From: Ascochyta rabiei
Taxonomy: Eukaryota; Ascomycota; Dothideomycetes; Pleosporales; Didymellaceae
Direction: 5' to 3'
DNA: 64,000 bases
NCBI RefSeq assembly: GCF_004011695.2
Contig: NC_082414.1
Span: 1,488,001 to 1,552,000, forward strand
Within the stretch, counting starts at the first letter, position 1, and each line of letters begins with the position of its first letter. The notes below the pieces were generated by a model. It did no database searches and had not been told where the DNA came from. It saw nothing but the letters and a program-made list of their open reading frames with translations. Shown here in pieces: positions 23,622 to 36,439 of this stretch. The translations under genes and the position numbers were made by a program.

Positions 23622-25488
23622 GGCGCGTTGGTGTTTGCACCGGTCAAGGCGGGGTCACCTCGACGGCTATTAGATTGTTGGCTAAAGTGATGGACCAAAA
23701 ATGTACAGTGAGAAAGGATGTGTAGTGAGGCCGAGCACTAGATAGCGAGTAGTGCTGCCGTAGGTACCAGTTGTCGCCGTATTCGTGATGCCAGGATGTG
23801 TTTAGGCCATGGCCGGGCCGCCGTGTTGTGTTGTTGTTTGGTATTTGCTGTTGACACTGAAGGCGCTGGGCAATCGGTGGACTGTGGGGTGCTTGACGAA
23901 GCCGATAAAGGAGGGGCGGCTAGCTGTGCAAGTGCAATTGGAAACTATTCAACTGCCAAAAAGCTAACAAAGTCTGAATGCATGCGGTAGAGAGGACTGT
24001 GGACGCGATAGTGTGCAAGCCTGGGGGGAGGAAGGGATACGCAGCGCACGGACGCTTCGGAAAGAGCGAGGCTGCTGTGCAAACGGGACGGAAAGAGCTC
24101 TCGAACACCGTCAGGAACAGCCGCAGGAACTGAGGCCTCGTGAGCAGAGGAGTCGCATGTTTGCTAAACCCTTCTCAGATCGACGTTGGAGGCTCTTGTG
24201 CTGAGGAATGTGCCAAGATGGAAATAATGGAGAAGCGATGTTTCTGTTTGTGTACCAAAGGAGCGAAAGGGAATGGGTTGGCTAGAGGACTAGAGATATG
24301 CACGAAGAGCCGAAATTGTAGAAACAAACCATCAACATTCTGGGTGGACTGTTGTGGACTCCTTCCTTGCGTAGTTGTCGTACCTTGCAATGACGGAATC
24401 CGCTTAGCCAGCGTTATTCTGTGAAGTCGTGAATTACCTTGAAGGCTGGCAGACCAACAGAAGCCGTATACCTAGGTACCTCAAGTGGACAAGCATGTGC
24501 ATACAGCGCGAACAAATGCAGGCAGTCGAGCGCGTCAACAAGAGGCAGACAGAGCGCACGAAGAGGTGTACGCCGTTCTTCAACATGCCGTTGACAAGTA
24601 AGCAAATTTGGGATAGATGCACCTTGCTGCAGTCGCAGCGTCTCGACCGTTACGAGCTGGGGCAGGAGCTCGGGGTGACGATGAGTTGAGGTGAAGTGTG
24701 CGTGAGGAACGCGCTGATCACGAGGCGAAAAGCCATGGAACATGCCGTCTAGCGCGCCAGGTACATGGGTCGCTCACAGACTGCAACCAGCCATCCGTAC
24801 AAGAACCTTAATGTATCGTCCTCCCCTTCTGGAATGCACTGCATGTACTTGGACATCACTTGCTGGCTAGCGACATGTTCCGCGACGCACGCATAGCCAC
24901 AAACGGCACAGTGCAAGGTAGATTGTTTGAAAGCACGACAGTCGTATCATGGTATTCGGTATTGTAGCACCTTTTGTCCCTCCGCAGCCAGACATCTGCC
25001 CTAATGCCACACAGGTGCATAACCTCCTGCTCGTCAAAACATTATAACCAAAATACCCCTGCTCTCGACCCATCCCCGATGCTGCGGACGTGCCGCCTCC
25101 GCCGCTGCCAGTGCGAGTAAAACAACATATGACCGCAAAAGCAACCCCTTCCACATACCTGATACAACCCCCCACAGAACCGGCTAGAGGTATTCGCGGG
25201 CGGAAGAGAAAAAAAAAGAAAAGTGGAAAAAAAAAAGAAGAAAAAAAGACCTTGGTCGGATGCTATACCCCCACAAACTCCACAAATATGATATATCCAG
25301 CGTCCCGGGGGTAGTCCAATGCGCGATAAACAGAAGACGTGACAAATCGTAACCTAATACTTCCACAGCGAAAGTAGCGGTTTCATAACAACCTGCGCCG
25401 TAACCCATAGTGACAAAGACCAAAAGGGGTTTTAATACAAGAGAAGTAAACGAGGCCAAAGCCTCGGGAAGAAGGTATAGCGACGATA
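23622..25488. other. Upstream region of HSL1 and 3' flank of C2H2 gene; no gene seen
   Basis: About 1.9 kb. Short ORFs occur but none carries a recognisable domain. A purine-rich A tract lies at about 25205-25250. The length fits a long HSL1 5' leader and promoter. Confidence 0.5.
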
Positions 25489-26816
25489 CTAGCGCATCGC
25501 TTTCGACTCGACAGCTTCCGACTTGGGAGAGTGGCTCTCCCTCTTCGTGTCGTCGCTGTTCGCAGCAGCCTTGCCGCAGCCTTTGACAAGAATATGACGC
25601 TGTGAGATTGGTTAGCAACGGTTGATCTGCTCGAAGCCCAAGCTCAACATACCTTCAGCGCGTCTTTTCTCGAGAAACTCTTGTCGCAGTGGTTGCAGGG
25701 GAACGGCTTGACTGCCAAGTGGATCCTTTTGTGTCGCTTCAAGTCGTGGTTGCGGTTGAAGCTTTGTGGGCATTGATCGCACTTGAATGGCCTGTCATTT
25801 GAAGCTGGTTGCTGATGGGGGTTGTGCCCCATGAAGTGAGGCATTTGAGCTGCGTGTCCACTGTTGAAGCCAGGCATCATTCCAGGGTGCACACCGACCA
25901 AAGCAAGCCCGCCGTTCGGGTTCTGGACGTTGGAGAAAACCGGTGCCGGTCCTGATGCGTAGGCTGATGGTGGCGGTCGCTGGTAGTAAGAAGGCGATTG
26001 CACAGGGTTATTGGATGGCACCGAAGGCATCTGCCCTTGCGATACCGCTGGCGACATCCTAGGCATGGAGCCTCCAGCACTGATCGGGCTTTGGCTATGC
26101 TGCTGGGTCGGTGATGGCCCAGTGGAATAGGGGAAGTTGGAGTGTTGAGGCGTTCCCGATGGCTGGTAGTTGTAAGTTGGCGTTGGTGGGTGTGGTTGCC
26201 TGAAGGAGTCCTGGGGTAGTGCTGGCGACTGCTGAGGTGCCGATGAGGATGCAGGTGTTTGCGCGTTCATCATGTGGTGAGGCTGATGGTGGTGTGCAGG
26301 CATCGGTGGCATATGTGATGCGCTGGATGATGGCGTGAATGGTGGCAGCTGATTGTTCATCTCATAGGGTGGCGGGTTCAGCCCTTTGGGGAGTGAGTCT
26401 TGGTGCCCGAGCTGACGGTGGTAGTGCAGGGGAGCAAACATACCTCGGCCTTGACCGTATTGGTTGTGCTGGGAGTGTGCGGGTGAGTAGCCGTAGGAAG
26501 GCTGCTGTGTGGGTGGGGAGTAGATGTGGTTGTAATTTTGGGAGTAGGCCATTGTTGTCGAGGCCGCGCCGCTCGTCGACACTCCCGACGAAGGGCTTAT
26601 CACGTCGCCGTGAATGGTGCTCGGGGGAGTGAGAAGATTGCCTACACTAGCGATGGTTGTCGACGCTTGTGACGACTGCGGGACGGTACCGTGGTTAGTG
26701 AAGGGATATTTGTGCATTGGCGGAGGTGGAAGTTCGAAGCTACCCAACTGAGCAGCATGAGGCCTCCGCTGCGCAAAGCTGGGAGGCGCACCCATTGGGT
26801 CAGACCCAGGATGCAT
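25489..26816 (-). CDS. C2H2 zinc-finger transcription factor, FlbC-like
   Basis: The model is complement(join(25489..25599, 25653..26816)), 424 residues from the first in-frame ATG (MHPGSDPMGAPPSF). The frame stays open without any ATG back to about 27164, so an upstream exon may add residues. The N-terminal 330 residues are Pro/Gln/Ser/His-rich and probably disordered. Finger 1 is C346-x2-C349 with H362 and H366 (FKCDQCPQSFNRNHDLKRH). Finger 2 is C374-x2-C377 and continues across the intron as KRHILVKGCGK, so its last ligand is probably Cys. Two C-terminal fingers of this type after a long disordered arm match the developmental regulator FlbC of Aspergillus, from memory, but orthology is not proven. 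It probably acts in the nucleus in conidiation or growth control. Confidence 0.82.
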
Positions 26817-28528
26817 AGAAGCCGGGTGAGCCACGGCAGCAGCCACGTTGGCGGTTGTGTTCCGGTAAGGTCCTGATGACCTACCAGCTTCGGATGGGGA
26901 AGGAGTTGGAAGAGCGTGCAGCTGTGACGCTGCAAAAGGCGGACTTGAGAAATGAGCACCAGACCAATATAGCCCACGTGTAGGCTGAGGATGATCCACG
27001 GAGGGCGGCTGGCTACTCGTAGCTTCGAGGCGTACTGGGCAAAGTAGTGGCTCTCGTCGAGGGGGACAAGGTAGTGATGTTATGCAGGCAACGGAGGGGA
27101 AGCGCTGTGGTAAAAGGATCTCGTGAGCACGAACACGCAACGGGTGGATGGAGAGAGGCTGCAATGGTGCTCCTGGCTAGTGTCTTGCTGCTCGGACGGC
27201 GACTGGCAGGTCCGAAGGCCTGACGATGGTTTCGTTGGTGGACGGCCCTCGAGATGGTACCTGCGCTGGTTCAGGCGGGCAGTGATACGGACAGATGCAG
27301 GCCTCACCGAAAGACTGCTAGGAAGTCTCAGTCAGTGCCTGGTATCAGTGGCGGTTGACGTCGCAGGCCGAGGCAGAAGGGCGCACAGAAGAGCAAAAGC
27401 AGATGCTGGTGGAACTGTGGTGACGTCCAAGAGGGAGCGTTGGGTAGGGCCCGGATTCCTGGTTGCGCAGACGTAGTGCTACTGGGGCGGTAGCACAGGC
27501 TGTGTGAGAGATGGGATTCGGTCAAGATGGTGGTGGTCCTGCTATGACCGTGCTGGTGTCGTGGTCCGACTGGCGTTGGATTGGCTGGTGGTGAAGCTTC
27601 TAGTGCTCGAACCAAGGCACTGGGACGGCGTCGCCTTCCTTGTTCGGAGATGGGCACAGGTGAGGTCGTTCTTGTGAGCGTTCACGGCAGCGGCGTTGCA
27701 GGATCTGGTGTTGCACGTTGAGGATCGGGAGCCACTGATGCTTGGGTGGGGGGAGGCAAGCCTAGTGAGCTGTTGTTGGCGGTGTTGGCGGTGTTGGTGG
27801 TGTTGGTGGTGGAGTTTGAGGCGTGCGGAGCGGCGATCCCTCCTTGTTAAGCTCAGTACCTGGGCGCCCTAGCAGTGCAATGGCGGAGAAGGCTGGAACC
27901 TGGGCTCGAGGCTTTGTTGCCGCGAGCGAGTGGAGAGCACAGGTCACGTATATGTATGGCGGGCTAAAGGCGTCAGGGTGGGCGGGCTCGCGTGGCTTAC
28001 TGGCGCTCTGGGGGGGGGGGGGGGTTGAGGGCTTCCAGGACGTCAAGGGCCCAACCGGGCGATAGGGTTAGTCCGAGCGTGGTGAGGATCTGGATCGGGA
28101 TGGGAGATGAAATGGCACAGGTGCAGGCCTCAGGTGAGCGGGCGGGAGCGCTATTCGCAGGCGCACTTTTGCAGATTGGGGCATCGTAGACGAGGCACGG
28201 CAGAAGCAAATGCAGCGAATGAAAAGCATGCAACATTGCTCAGTCAGGCGCGGTTCAGTGAACCAGACAAGCATAGGCCGCCGACATCCATGCGGCGCCG
28301 GGGGTGAATGCACGCACCAGGCTACCAGGCCACCAGGCTCCCAGGGCTACGCAGACCCTGGCCGCTGGCTGTCTGTCGGACGCTGTTGGCGTGCGGGACG
28401 GCTTGGACCAGCACAGTGGAGGTGCCGCTTGCGCCGGGCCGGAGGTGTGAGTTGCACAGTTGAATGGACATTGGTGCTGGAAAGGGTATACAGTGACTGG
28501 ACGTGGCCGAGTGCTCTTGGTGGGCCAT

Positions 28529-28561
28529 GGAGGGGTGCCTCCTGTCAGAGGGCACCCCTCC
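28529..28561. repeat. Perfect 11-bp inverted repeat
   Basis: GGAGGGGTGCC at 28529-28539 is the exact reverse complement of GGCACCCCTCC at 28551-28561, with an 11-nt loop. A GC-rich hairpin or a dyad for a dimeric DNA-binding protein could form. No coding context explains it. Confidence 0.8.
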
Positions 28562-28930
28562 AGAGCCAGCCTGACGAGCACTCTTCCGACCCAGACTTGC
28601 GGCATGACAAGACACAGACAAGAGAAGATGCTTTTTGGCCCATGGCCCAGGATCAGGTACCAAGGGTGGGGAGCGCGCAGGACGACGTCTAGCATGTGTC
28701 GGGTCTGGCGCCAACGAGGGCAAAATCGACCAGGGCCGCACAGACCAGGGAGTTTGGTCTGGCCGTGACATGGACAAAGACAAAGCCGCCTACCGCAGCG
28801 ACAGCCTTTCCTCGTTTGTTCAAGCTCACCGTTTCCAGAAGCCAATCCCCGTTGCGAGCTGTGCTGATCGCTCTGTGCAGGTAAGCTGGCCGCGCAGCGA
28901 AGCGCTTTGAATGATATGGACGACGGGGAC

Positions 28931-28993
28931 GACCAGCAGGACCAGCATGACCAGCATGACCAGCATGACCAGCATGACCAGCATGACCAGCAT
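28931..28993. repeat. 9-bp tandem repeat, seven units
   Basis: Seven consecutive copies of GACCAGCAT (the first is GACCAGCAG). Because 9 is a multiple of 3, it gives open frames on both strands, which explains the repetitive ORFs predicted here. Confidence 0.9.
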
Positions 28994-29356
28994 GATCAAC
29001 GTTGACTGCAACTCGTTCCTCGCCAGCACAGCAACACTGTCAACTACGGCGTCTATTCCTCCACGGGCGCGTGATTGCCCAGCAATCCTGGCGGCCAGTG
29101 CGTCGGCGACCAGTGCAGCAACGCAGCAACCGACTGTGCCTCGATCCTGCTCCCAGCCCAGCCTGGCTGACAACAGGCGCTGAAGTGCTGAGATGGCGCT
29201 AACCCAGTGAGAAGAAGAGTGCGAGCTGCACATGATGGACTGTTTGACTGCTTGGCTGACTATCTGCGACTGCCATGGCCATGGCAACGGACCTGCCTGC
29301 GCTGCGCTGCGCTTGAAGCTGGTGCTACGACGGCGGAGACAGAGAGCAGCAGTCCC

Positions 29357-29424
29357 TGTTCGCCTGTTCGCCTGTTCGCCTGTTCGCTTGTTCGCCCGCT
29401 CGCCTGTTCGTTTGTTGGCTGGTT
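29357..29424. repeat. 8-bp degenerate tandem repeat
   Basis: About eight units of TTCGCCTG with single-base variants (TTCGCTTG, TTCGCCCG, TTCGTTTG). An 11-bp unit (AGCTTTTGGCT) is repeated three times shortly downstream, at about 29475-29508. Confidence 0.8.
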
Positions 29425-32400
29425 AGCTTTCGGCTTGTTGGAGCTTATCGATCGTCAGCTTGGGACACTGGTCAGCTTTTGGCTAGCTTTTGGCTAGCTT
29501 TTGGCTGGTTGGCATCCCGTTCCCTTCCCTGTAGGCTGCCAGCATTGCCATCCCTTCCCAATGCGCAAAAGGGCCTCCCAATATCGGCAACGTCATACCC
29601 TGCCGGAATATGCTTTTTGGCCCCGAAACATGCACGGATTCGCTTTCGCTGCCGCTCGGTGCCGCCTATAATTGGCGAGACTGTTGTATTGATTACGGCA
29701 CGTGTGCTTCTGAAGGGGCAAGGCGCCATCAGCAGAGCCCCTGCTCTCCCTCATTTCTCATTTCCTTGCGCATGTCCCGGCGCAGCGCGTCGCACGGCTT
29801 GCCTTGGGAGTGTGGATCTCCACGTGGAGGTGCAGGAGGCGCAGGAGTGCAGGCGTGCAGGAGGTGTGCAGTGGATTGATTCTCGGTTCATTATCTTGCG
29901 CGCGTCTGATGTGATGGCCTTGTGCCGTCTGCTGCTGCTGACAGTTTCATCCCCCATGCTCCTTGCTCCTTGCTCCTTGCTCCTCGCTCCCTCCTCGTCC
30001 ACGCTCAGGAGTACGAGGCGCCGGTTGAGGCTCGCTAACAGCCGCTGCAAACAACGCAACGGAGCTGCAGGCGCTGTTTGTGCATGGACTGACGTCCGGT
30101 GCATGCTGTGTCGTTCAGTCGTCTCTACCGACGGCCTGGTTGCGCGCTCTCGCGGCAGACAGACGACATAACATGGAACTGGGGACCAGTCCGGCCGTCG
30201 ATCGAGCGCTCGATTCGTCTGCAGTCTGCACCCGCCCCAGGCCGTGCGCGAGGCTGCTGCCACAGACCGCACATTTGGGCCAGCCATGGCCGGCGCCAAC
30301 CTGCCTTGGCCCACCTGGGCGCGGCAAGAATGTGCAGAGATCTGTAGCCACAGCCCTGCACCCTCCGTTTGCACGTTGACCAGAGGCTTTTGGGCTTGCC
30401 ATCCCTGTCGACGTCTGTAGTCAGTGCAGTGTAGGACAGCGACCTGATCTTTGTACCCATCTGGATTGCTGTCGAGCAACGAGCAGCGCACCGGAAACAG
30501 AGACACGGGACAGCCCTTCAACTCGCGCAGCGTCCTCTGTCACGCAAGACAACCAATGCGGGTGTCGTGTAATCCTGGGCCTATGCGCCCAATAGAGGCC
30601 AACGCCAAGCGACAAGTCCCACCTCCCACCGCAGGATGTTGACATTCTCTTCGACTGTCGACTGTCGGCTGTCGACTGTCGCGCTCATGCAGCCTACCGG
30701 GCCTTCTCGTGCGCGCTTGTTCTTCAGGGACAGCAGCTCGTCGACAGAGCCACGGCAAAGTCTGTGCCTGTGACCCATGGCGCGCATCATACGTAGCGCC
30801 GCCATCGACCTACCAAGGCAGCCTATTAGCATGCACACCCTTGGCCTCCCTGGCATCCCTCCGCGGGGGCTATCAAAAGTCCAAAATCCAAAAATCTTCT
30901 TCCTGACCTTTCTGCCGGTTTTTCGCGCGCCAGCTTGATTAAATCCCAACCGCTTTGGGCGGTGGCGCCAGTCGCGCGTTGTCCTCGCCTTATCCGTACG
31001 TACCCCGCCAGTAATCGTCATGGGCATGGCGTAGACCGATCAGCCCTGCGCATCCACCGTCTGCATTCCAGCAATCACCACGCGCCGTTTGTCCAAGGCC
31101 GACGAGCATAAAAGTGCCAATCGAACATATTCGCGATCCACTCAATACCAAGCACATCATCTTTTCGCCGACCCTTCGCTGAGTCATCGCCGACTGCCAG
31201 CTACCAATGATCACGTGTTATCCCGTCTGACACACCGCCGCCATTCTCCCTCCGTTTCTCCGTTTTCACGGACACCATCTACGGCGCCCTCCGCCCAGCG
31301 CTGCGCTGCGCTAGGATCTCGCCCGTTGGTCTACCAGATCTTCGCCATCATAAGCGTTCGGAGCGCCCGTGTCCCCACAGCCGGCTCTGTGACACGCGGG
31401 CTGCACATCTTAAATTTTGACACGCTCACGACTCTAGCGTCTGGCAAGCTCTAGCCCAGCCCTCATCCATCCTGGTCCGGAAGCCTCGAGACCTCGAGCC
31501 GACGACGCCCAACCACGTTGCTGGGATTATGTGCTGCACAGCAGGCGAAGGGCCATTCCCAAGGTCAATTCGCTCTCGTCAGCGGGCTGCGGCGGCCACG
31601 TTCTGAGCCTCTTTCCACCTGTCCACTCTGCTGCTCCTCCCGGACTGCTGACATGTCATACATGACCACCAACTGCCTGCGCAACACCATGTACCTACCC
31701 CACAGCCTCATATCCAACTTCTCCACGCGCACCGCTCGCCATGCACCGGTAGTCGCTGAGAAGGCTGCGCAAGCAAGCACCCTGATGCAGGCCAGCTGTG
31801 AGCATGGCACACGTCCCCTGCACCACCACTAAGCTGCTGCCCACTGCCATTCCTTGTCTTCAGACGCGACTTTAGTTTCGGCAGCTCCTTCTCCTGCGTG
31901 ATGCAGCCGACAGCAAATGTTCTTATCCTGGCAACTTTGGCCAATCGTAAACTCGCTGAACCCACCCTCGCCAAACCCTGCCACCGCTAAGAAAAACACA
32001 ACTTGCGTCAAGCACGTTTGGTCTGCCTCCCTTAGCCGTTCGTCGCTTACGACCGCTCGCGTTTCTAGTCGTCCATGCTTCAGATTATGGTGGGAGCATG
32101 CGCAACCCCCAAGTCAGATCAGGTCTCAGCTGTTCCTTAGCTGCGAAGAGCACTTCTACAGATTGACTTTCCGGGCTTCATCATGCGCGTCTAGTAGCGC
32201 AGCCTGTTCCGATTTCGGAGTTGTTGCCGCGGCAGATCAATATTACTAAAAACGTGGGTGGATAACTTCATCTTGGAAACGCGTCCCGTCATCGTCATAA
32301 AACAGAGTTTCCATGTGCAGTTGTACCTGCGTCACAGCCTGATCGTCCAGCACCGATCTCTGTGGCGGGCGCCAGCGGCACTCCACATTGTAAGTTCGCT

Positions 32401-35278
32401 GATCGTTGTTAGGTGTGTCGTTCATTACCTGAACGAGTGAACGCCAGTTATCGTGCCCGCTAGGCTCGACGCCATTACAGCCACCCCGTCTGGATCGTGC
32501 AGACCCAGGATCGCGATGCACGCAGGGAGTTCCTAGTCTGTGACGCATCGCAAGACTCAACCCCTGCCTTCCACTTCAGCTGCAGTGCGACAGAAAAGAA
32601 ACTCCATCATCAGGCTCTAGAAGATTTGACCTACCCTTAGCCAATTAGAGCTCTTCACTACGTGCGCCCTCTAGTCTCATCAATGCACTCAGGAGAACCT
32701 TCGGATTATTAGCTTACTACCGACACTCCATGTCTGAGCTGGGGCATAACTTGCTATGCGATGGTAGTACACGCTATCTTACCGCCCATCTCGACCGGGC
32801 TGACAACTCTGGATTCATCAGAATGGTTTGATTGCATGCCCTGACAGCAAAACTCTCCAATAGGGCAACACCAAGCTTGTCTTCTAGTGCATCATCTACC
32901 ACACCGGTTGGTGTACGCCCTGTAAGGCTGGACAACCAGCCAACTCTGGGCGCTGCGCCCAACCCAATTGCTACAAAGCAATTGATGATGCGGAAAACAA
33001 GGCACCATAACGTTGTAATGCTCCTGATCTGACAGTTGTGGAAGCTGCTCAACTATGTATGGCAGATCCGCCAATGTCCATCAAGGTACGTCATGTCATG
33101 AAAGGCTTTTTGCCCCATACCCGCCATCTTTGCATGACCCCCCCTCCGCGGCGTTCTGATAGGTTTGCTTGTTTTACCTTTTCGCTCAATACTCCGTTCG
33201 CCTGCGCGAATTGCATCAAACTTCATCTGAATATCGAGCCCGTATTCGTGGTCCAACTCCAAGTCCCAGACCGGCAGTGACATCGGCAACGCCGAAGACT
33301 TGACTTCAACAACATCCTAGAGCAGACTACGGCCATGGATCAGCATACAGTTGCTTTGTGCGGCAAGTTTTCGTCTACAGAACCCGACACGCTGTAACCG
33401 ACCCGGCAGCTTGTATGGTCTACGATCCAGATACTGTCAGCAGGCGACGTTCAAAGCTCGACGTGCGCACAGCTCTGGACTACCTGGCACGAACTTGAGG
33501 CTTTATGCGCTACATGGCCTCGAGCGTGTTACTTTTCCAGCTATGGAACCGATCAGTCATAACCTGCTCCAGAACCCCGCTGGCAGTGATGCTATCCTTC
33601 CAACGGTCTCGGCAGCAAAGCTTGCGACCACATCTGGACCAGATGCCATTGTCAATCTCTAGCTGGCCACCAGAGGTTGTTGAGGTAGAAGGCACAGATT
33701 CTGCTACTGTTAAGCTCGCATTTGAACAGTCATCTGATGCTGTGTTGGTTCATCGGTTTTTAGTTCAGTGATGGCGGAGCTAACACCCACGAACGTTAAT
33801 GAGGCTACTAGGCGTGTTCCTGAGTATTTCTGGCCCCTGATTCAGATATGAGCTGAAGGCCGGTTCACAACCTTACGCAATCACCTTGTGCTGTCTCGCG
33901 GCATGTCAGCCCGTGGTGTCCTCCGTTATGGCAAAATCTTCAATTTGAAACCTGCCTAATTGTGGAAGTCGAACTGATGTCCCGCACATCACTAGTAACC
34001 CAACCAAGGCTACACAGCTGACGTCCAGATCATGGCTTGCAGAACTGTCATACCAGCTTCGTTGTTCAGGCCAACGAGACCACCGATCTTGTCGACCTCC
34101 AGGCTTTCCATGCAAATGGAGCAGAGAGCCCCTTCTCACATGGTGCCTACGAAGCAGCTTGTCCTCATCTACACATCAAGCACTGCATTAGACAACAGAG
34201 CTTCCTGTCTCGGCCAACACCGTGTCCTGTGCCACCATTCCGAGACAACGACAGCCATCCAGTATCAGTGCGCAGCGTCCAAGCGTTCCATGCCATCCAA
34301 GCAAGACCGCCCTCCAGCAACGACTGCAGAGCCTCATGCCGTTAGAAGATCGAGCTACTGACGCAACGCCAGACACGTCGAAGCGTCTCGTAGCACGAGC
34401 GCCAGCTACCGATTCGAGTCACACAACCAAAGTCGCAGATGCACAGATTGAGGTGCCACCGCGCACACAGATCTGACACCCACCGAGCCGACGCAAGTAA
34501 TTTGGAAGACGCTGCAAGCGCTGCACCAGCTCGGGTTGTTGTTGTTGTTGTTTTTTCCTCCCGTGCAACCCCGACCCGGCATTCTTGGTCTGGCTTCCCA
34601 ATAATGCATGTCCTCGTTTCGGCCTACAAGGCCGAGCTTCCCCCAGCGCAAACTGGAGATGGCTGCATGTCGTGGTATGGAACTAGAGCGCTCTTTGGGC
34701 GAGAGGCAGTCCTACCCATCTCGTCGGAATTGCACCGCACGTAGATATCAGCTAGGTGGGGAGTGCCGTGCCCACCGACACCGGGCCATGCATGCTCAGC
34801 AGAAGAGAAGTCGGTGGAATGTGGTGTTGAGCGTGTAGTTGTCTCCTCTCCCTTTTACCCCTTTGTGCAGGGTCCCAAGACGTGAGGAGTGGAGTCTTCT
34901 CCCTTGGCCTGTTGTCGATTCTGACGCAGATTTGTGATGAAAACAACGTCTTTTTACCTTGCTGATGGCTGGTTGCTGTCCTGTTTTCATTTCTCTACGA
35001 GTTGCACAAAATACTGATCGATTCCTCTGGCTTTAGGTTTGGTGAAGTTAGGTTGCATGGACAATGCAAGGCTATCGTGATGGAAAAGGAGATGTTCCTT
35101 CATGTCCCACGAAGTGCTGGCGACTGTTGACTATAGCAAGACTTGATCAAACATCCTGACTGCTCAAAGCACCACAAGACAGAGACAACAACTGCACTCT
35201 GGGCTACTACGAACATGCGACGTGGGAAAATAAAGAAAGATAGCCTGAACGCTCACCATAAATGCTCAATACACAATC

Positions 35279-35968
35279 TCAGATGCCCGGATAAAATAAT
35301 CCTCCCCCCGTGTACTTCATCAAAGCTATCATCTTACGCCTCTCCTCATTACTCCTTGGTCCAGCCGTTGCCATCATGTGCGGTCTCTGCTTATACCCAC
35401 CATTGCGCCAGCTCGCGCGATCAAGCTCGTATTCGAACTGAATTTCCGCACCCCTGCGCTTCGGATCGTCGAACCGGTCCAGCCAGCGGTTCAGCTGCGG
35501 CCTGGTGCTCTGCTTCGTGGGCGAGTAAGTGAGCGTGATGCGGATCTTGCGTCGGCGCTGCTGGGTCGCCACTTGGTTGGATTGGAAGCGCGCGAGCTGT
35601 GCGGCTGAGAGCCGGTTCAGGAAGGTTACTATGTGCGCGAAGTTGTGGTTGCGGACTGTGGTATTGATGGTGGGAGCGTAGAAGAGGACGGCGTCGAGGA
35701 ATTCCTCGCAGATTTGGCGGTTGGTTCCTACGAGGCCGGATTTTATGATGAAGTTGCGCTGTTTCATCGTGGTGGAGCTGTCTGATTCCAATAAGTGTTT
35801 GTAGACTTCGTCGCGTAGTTCTCGAGGCAGTGAAAGGAAGGCGCATCGCTTGTTGCTGTCGTGTTGGAGGCGTTTTGGTGGTGATTTTGGTGGTCGTTTT
35901 GGTGGTGGCGACCCGGCGGGTTCCCCTACCGTCGCTTTGCGTTTCGTTTGTTGTCGTGTGATAGCCAT
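35279..35968 (-). CDS. F-box-like domain protein, uncharacterised
   Basis: This is a 229-residue single-exon protein from ATG (MAITRQQTKRKATVG). The N-terminal 40 residues are Lys/Pro-rich (PPKRPPKSPPKRLQ) and could act as a nuclear localisation signal. They are followed by FLSLPRELRDEVYKHLL, the short F-box-like motif common in small fungal proteins, and a sequence typical of that group (TNRQICEEFLDAVLFYAPT). The C-terminal half (KIRITLTYSPTKQ ... DRFDDPKRRGAEIQFEYEL) is mixed and has no named domain. Such proteins form large families in Dothideomycetes. Roles in ubiquitin ligases are assumed rather than shown. Confidence 0.75.
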   Translation of the reverse strand: MAITRQQTKRKATVGEPAGSPPPKRPPKSPPKRLQHDSNKRCAFLSLPRELRDEVYKHLLESDSSTTMKQRNFIIKSGLVGTNRQICEEFLDAVLFYAPTINTTVRNHNFAHIVTFLNRLSAAQLARFQSNQVATQQRRRKIRITLTYSPTKQSTRPQLNRWLDRFDDPKRRGAEIQFEYELDRASWRNGGYKQRPHMMATAGPRSNEERRKMIALMKYTGGGLFYPGI

Positions 35969-36439
35969 ATTTGTTCATGTATATGGTACCTGTGGTTCGC
36001 ATGGAAGATGCGGTAACGTTATATGTCTGTGGTTGTGGACCCCTTGCCAGGCTGCGATAGGCAGCAGCAGTGCGCGCTATGCTTGTTGTGAGCTAGTGCA
36101 AAGTTGTGGTCAAGGCAGTAAATAAGGCAGTTATTACGAACTTTCTGTCTGTTCCAATTCCTTCGATCATCTGTTGTTGCCTTCGTCTCTCACATCTGCT
36201 GTCCCTCCCATCCGCAAACTCTGATGAATCTTAGACAAGATCATGCGGAAGAAAAAAAAAAGCGGGGAAGTATAAACAATAACTGTGTAGGGCGAAATTC
36301 CGTACACCTGTTGCTCACGTCTGACATCTGCTTAACGATTAAGCGCAGACAAAGAATTCGTGTCAACTATGCCAATGTTATTAAATTCCATGCATTTCCA
36401 GTTGTTATAACATGCATCTGTACACTATCAGTCTATCCC
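35969..36439. other. Intergenic region, no gene seen
   Basis: About 0.47 kb between the start of the F-box-like gene and the stop of the GT69 gene, both on the minus strand. An A10 run lies at about 36251-36260. Confidence 0.45.

Larger units (their letters stand above)
26817..35278. other. Long gene-poor region upstream of the C2H2 factor
   Basis: About 8.4 kb with no gene I can support. The first 350 bp may include an N-terminal exon of the C2H2 factor. The rest has many mutually overlapping ORFs of similar length on both strands, which argues against any one of them being real. It is unusually rich in short tandem repeats (near 27778, 28931, 29357, 29468 and 29955), a G14 run at about 28011-28024 and an inverted repeat at 28529-28561. 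Candidates for its content are a long leader or promoter for the regulator, a noncoding RNA, or old decayed DNA (32.2-34.5 kb). Confidence 0.5.

Noticed and set aside
26817..27164. N-terminal extension of the C2H2 factor to 27164
   Set aside because: The frame is open but begins with TTG and has no ATG until 26816. An upstream exon is possible but not visible.
28911..29287. Repeats at 28931-28993 as a CRISPR array
   Set aside because: Units are 9 bp with no spacers. This is a minisatellite in a fungal genome.
27762..31027. Many ORFs of 60-250 codons on both strands
   Set aside because: They overlap each other in several frames, lack domains and cross tandem repeats. None is better supported than its antisense partner.
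32246..33771. Possible degraded gene with protein-like pieces on both strands
   Set aside because: Pieces such as those near 32300 and 32900 look somewhat protein-like but cannot be chained, and I recognise no family.
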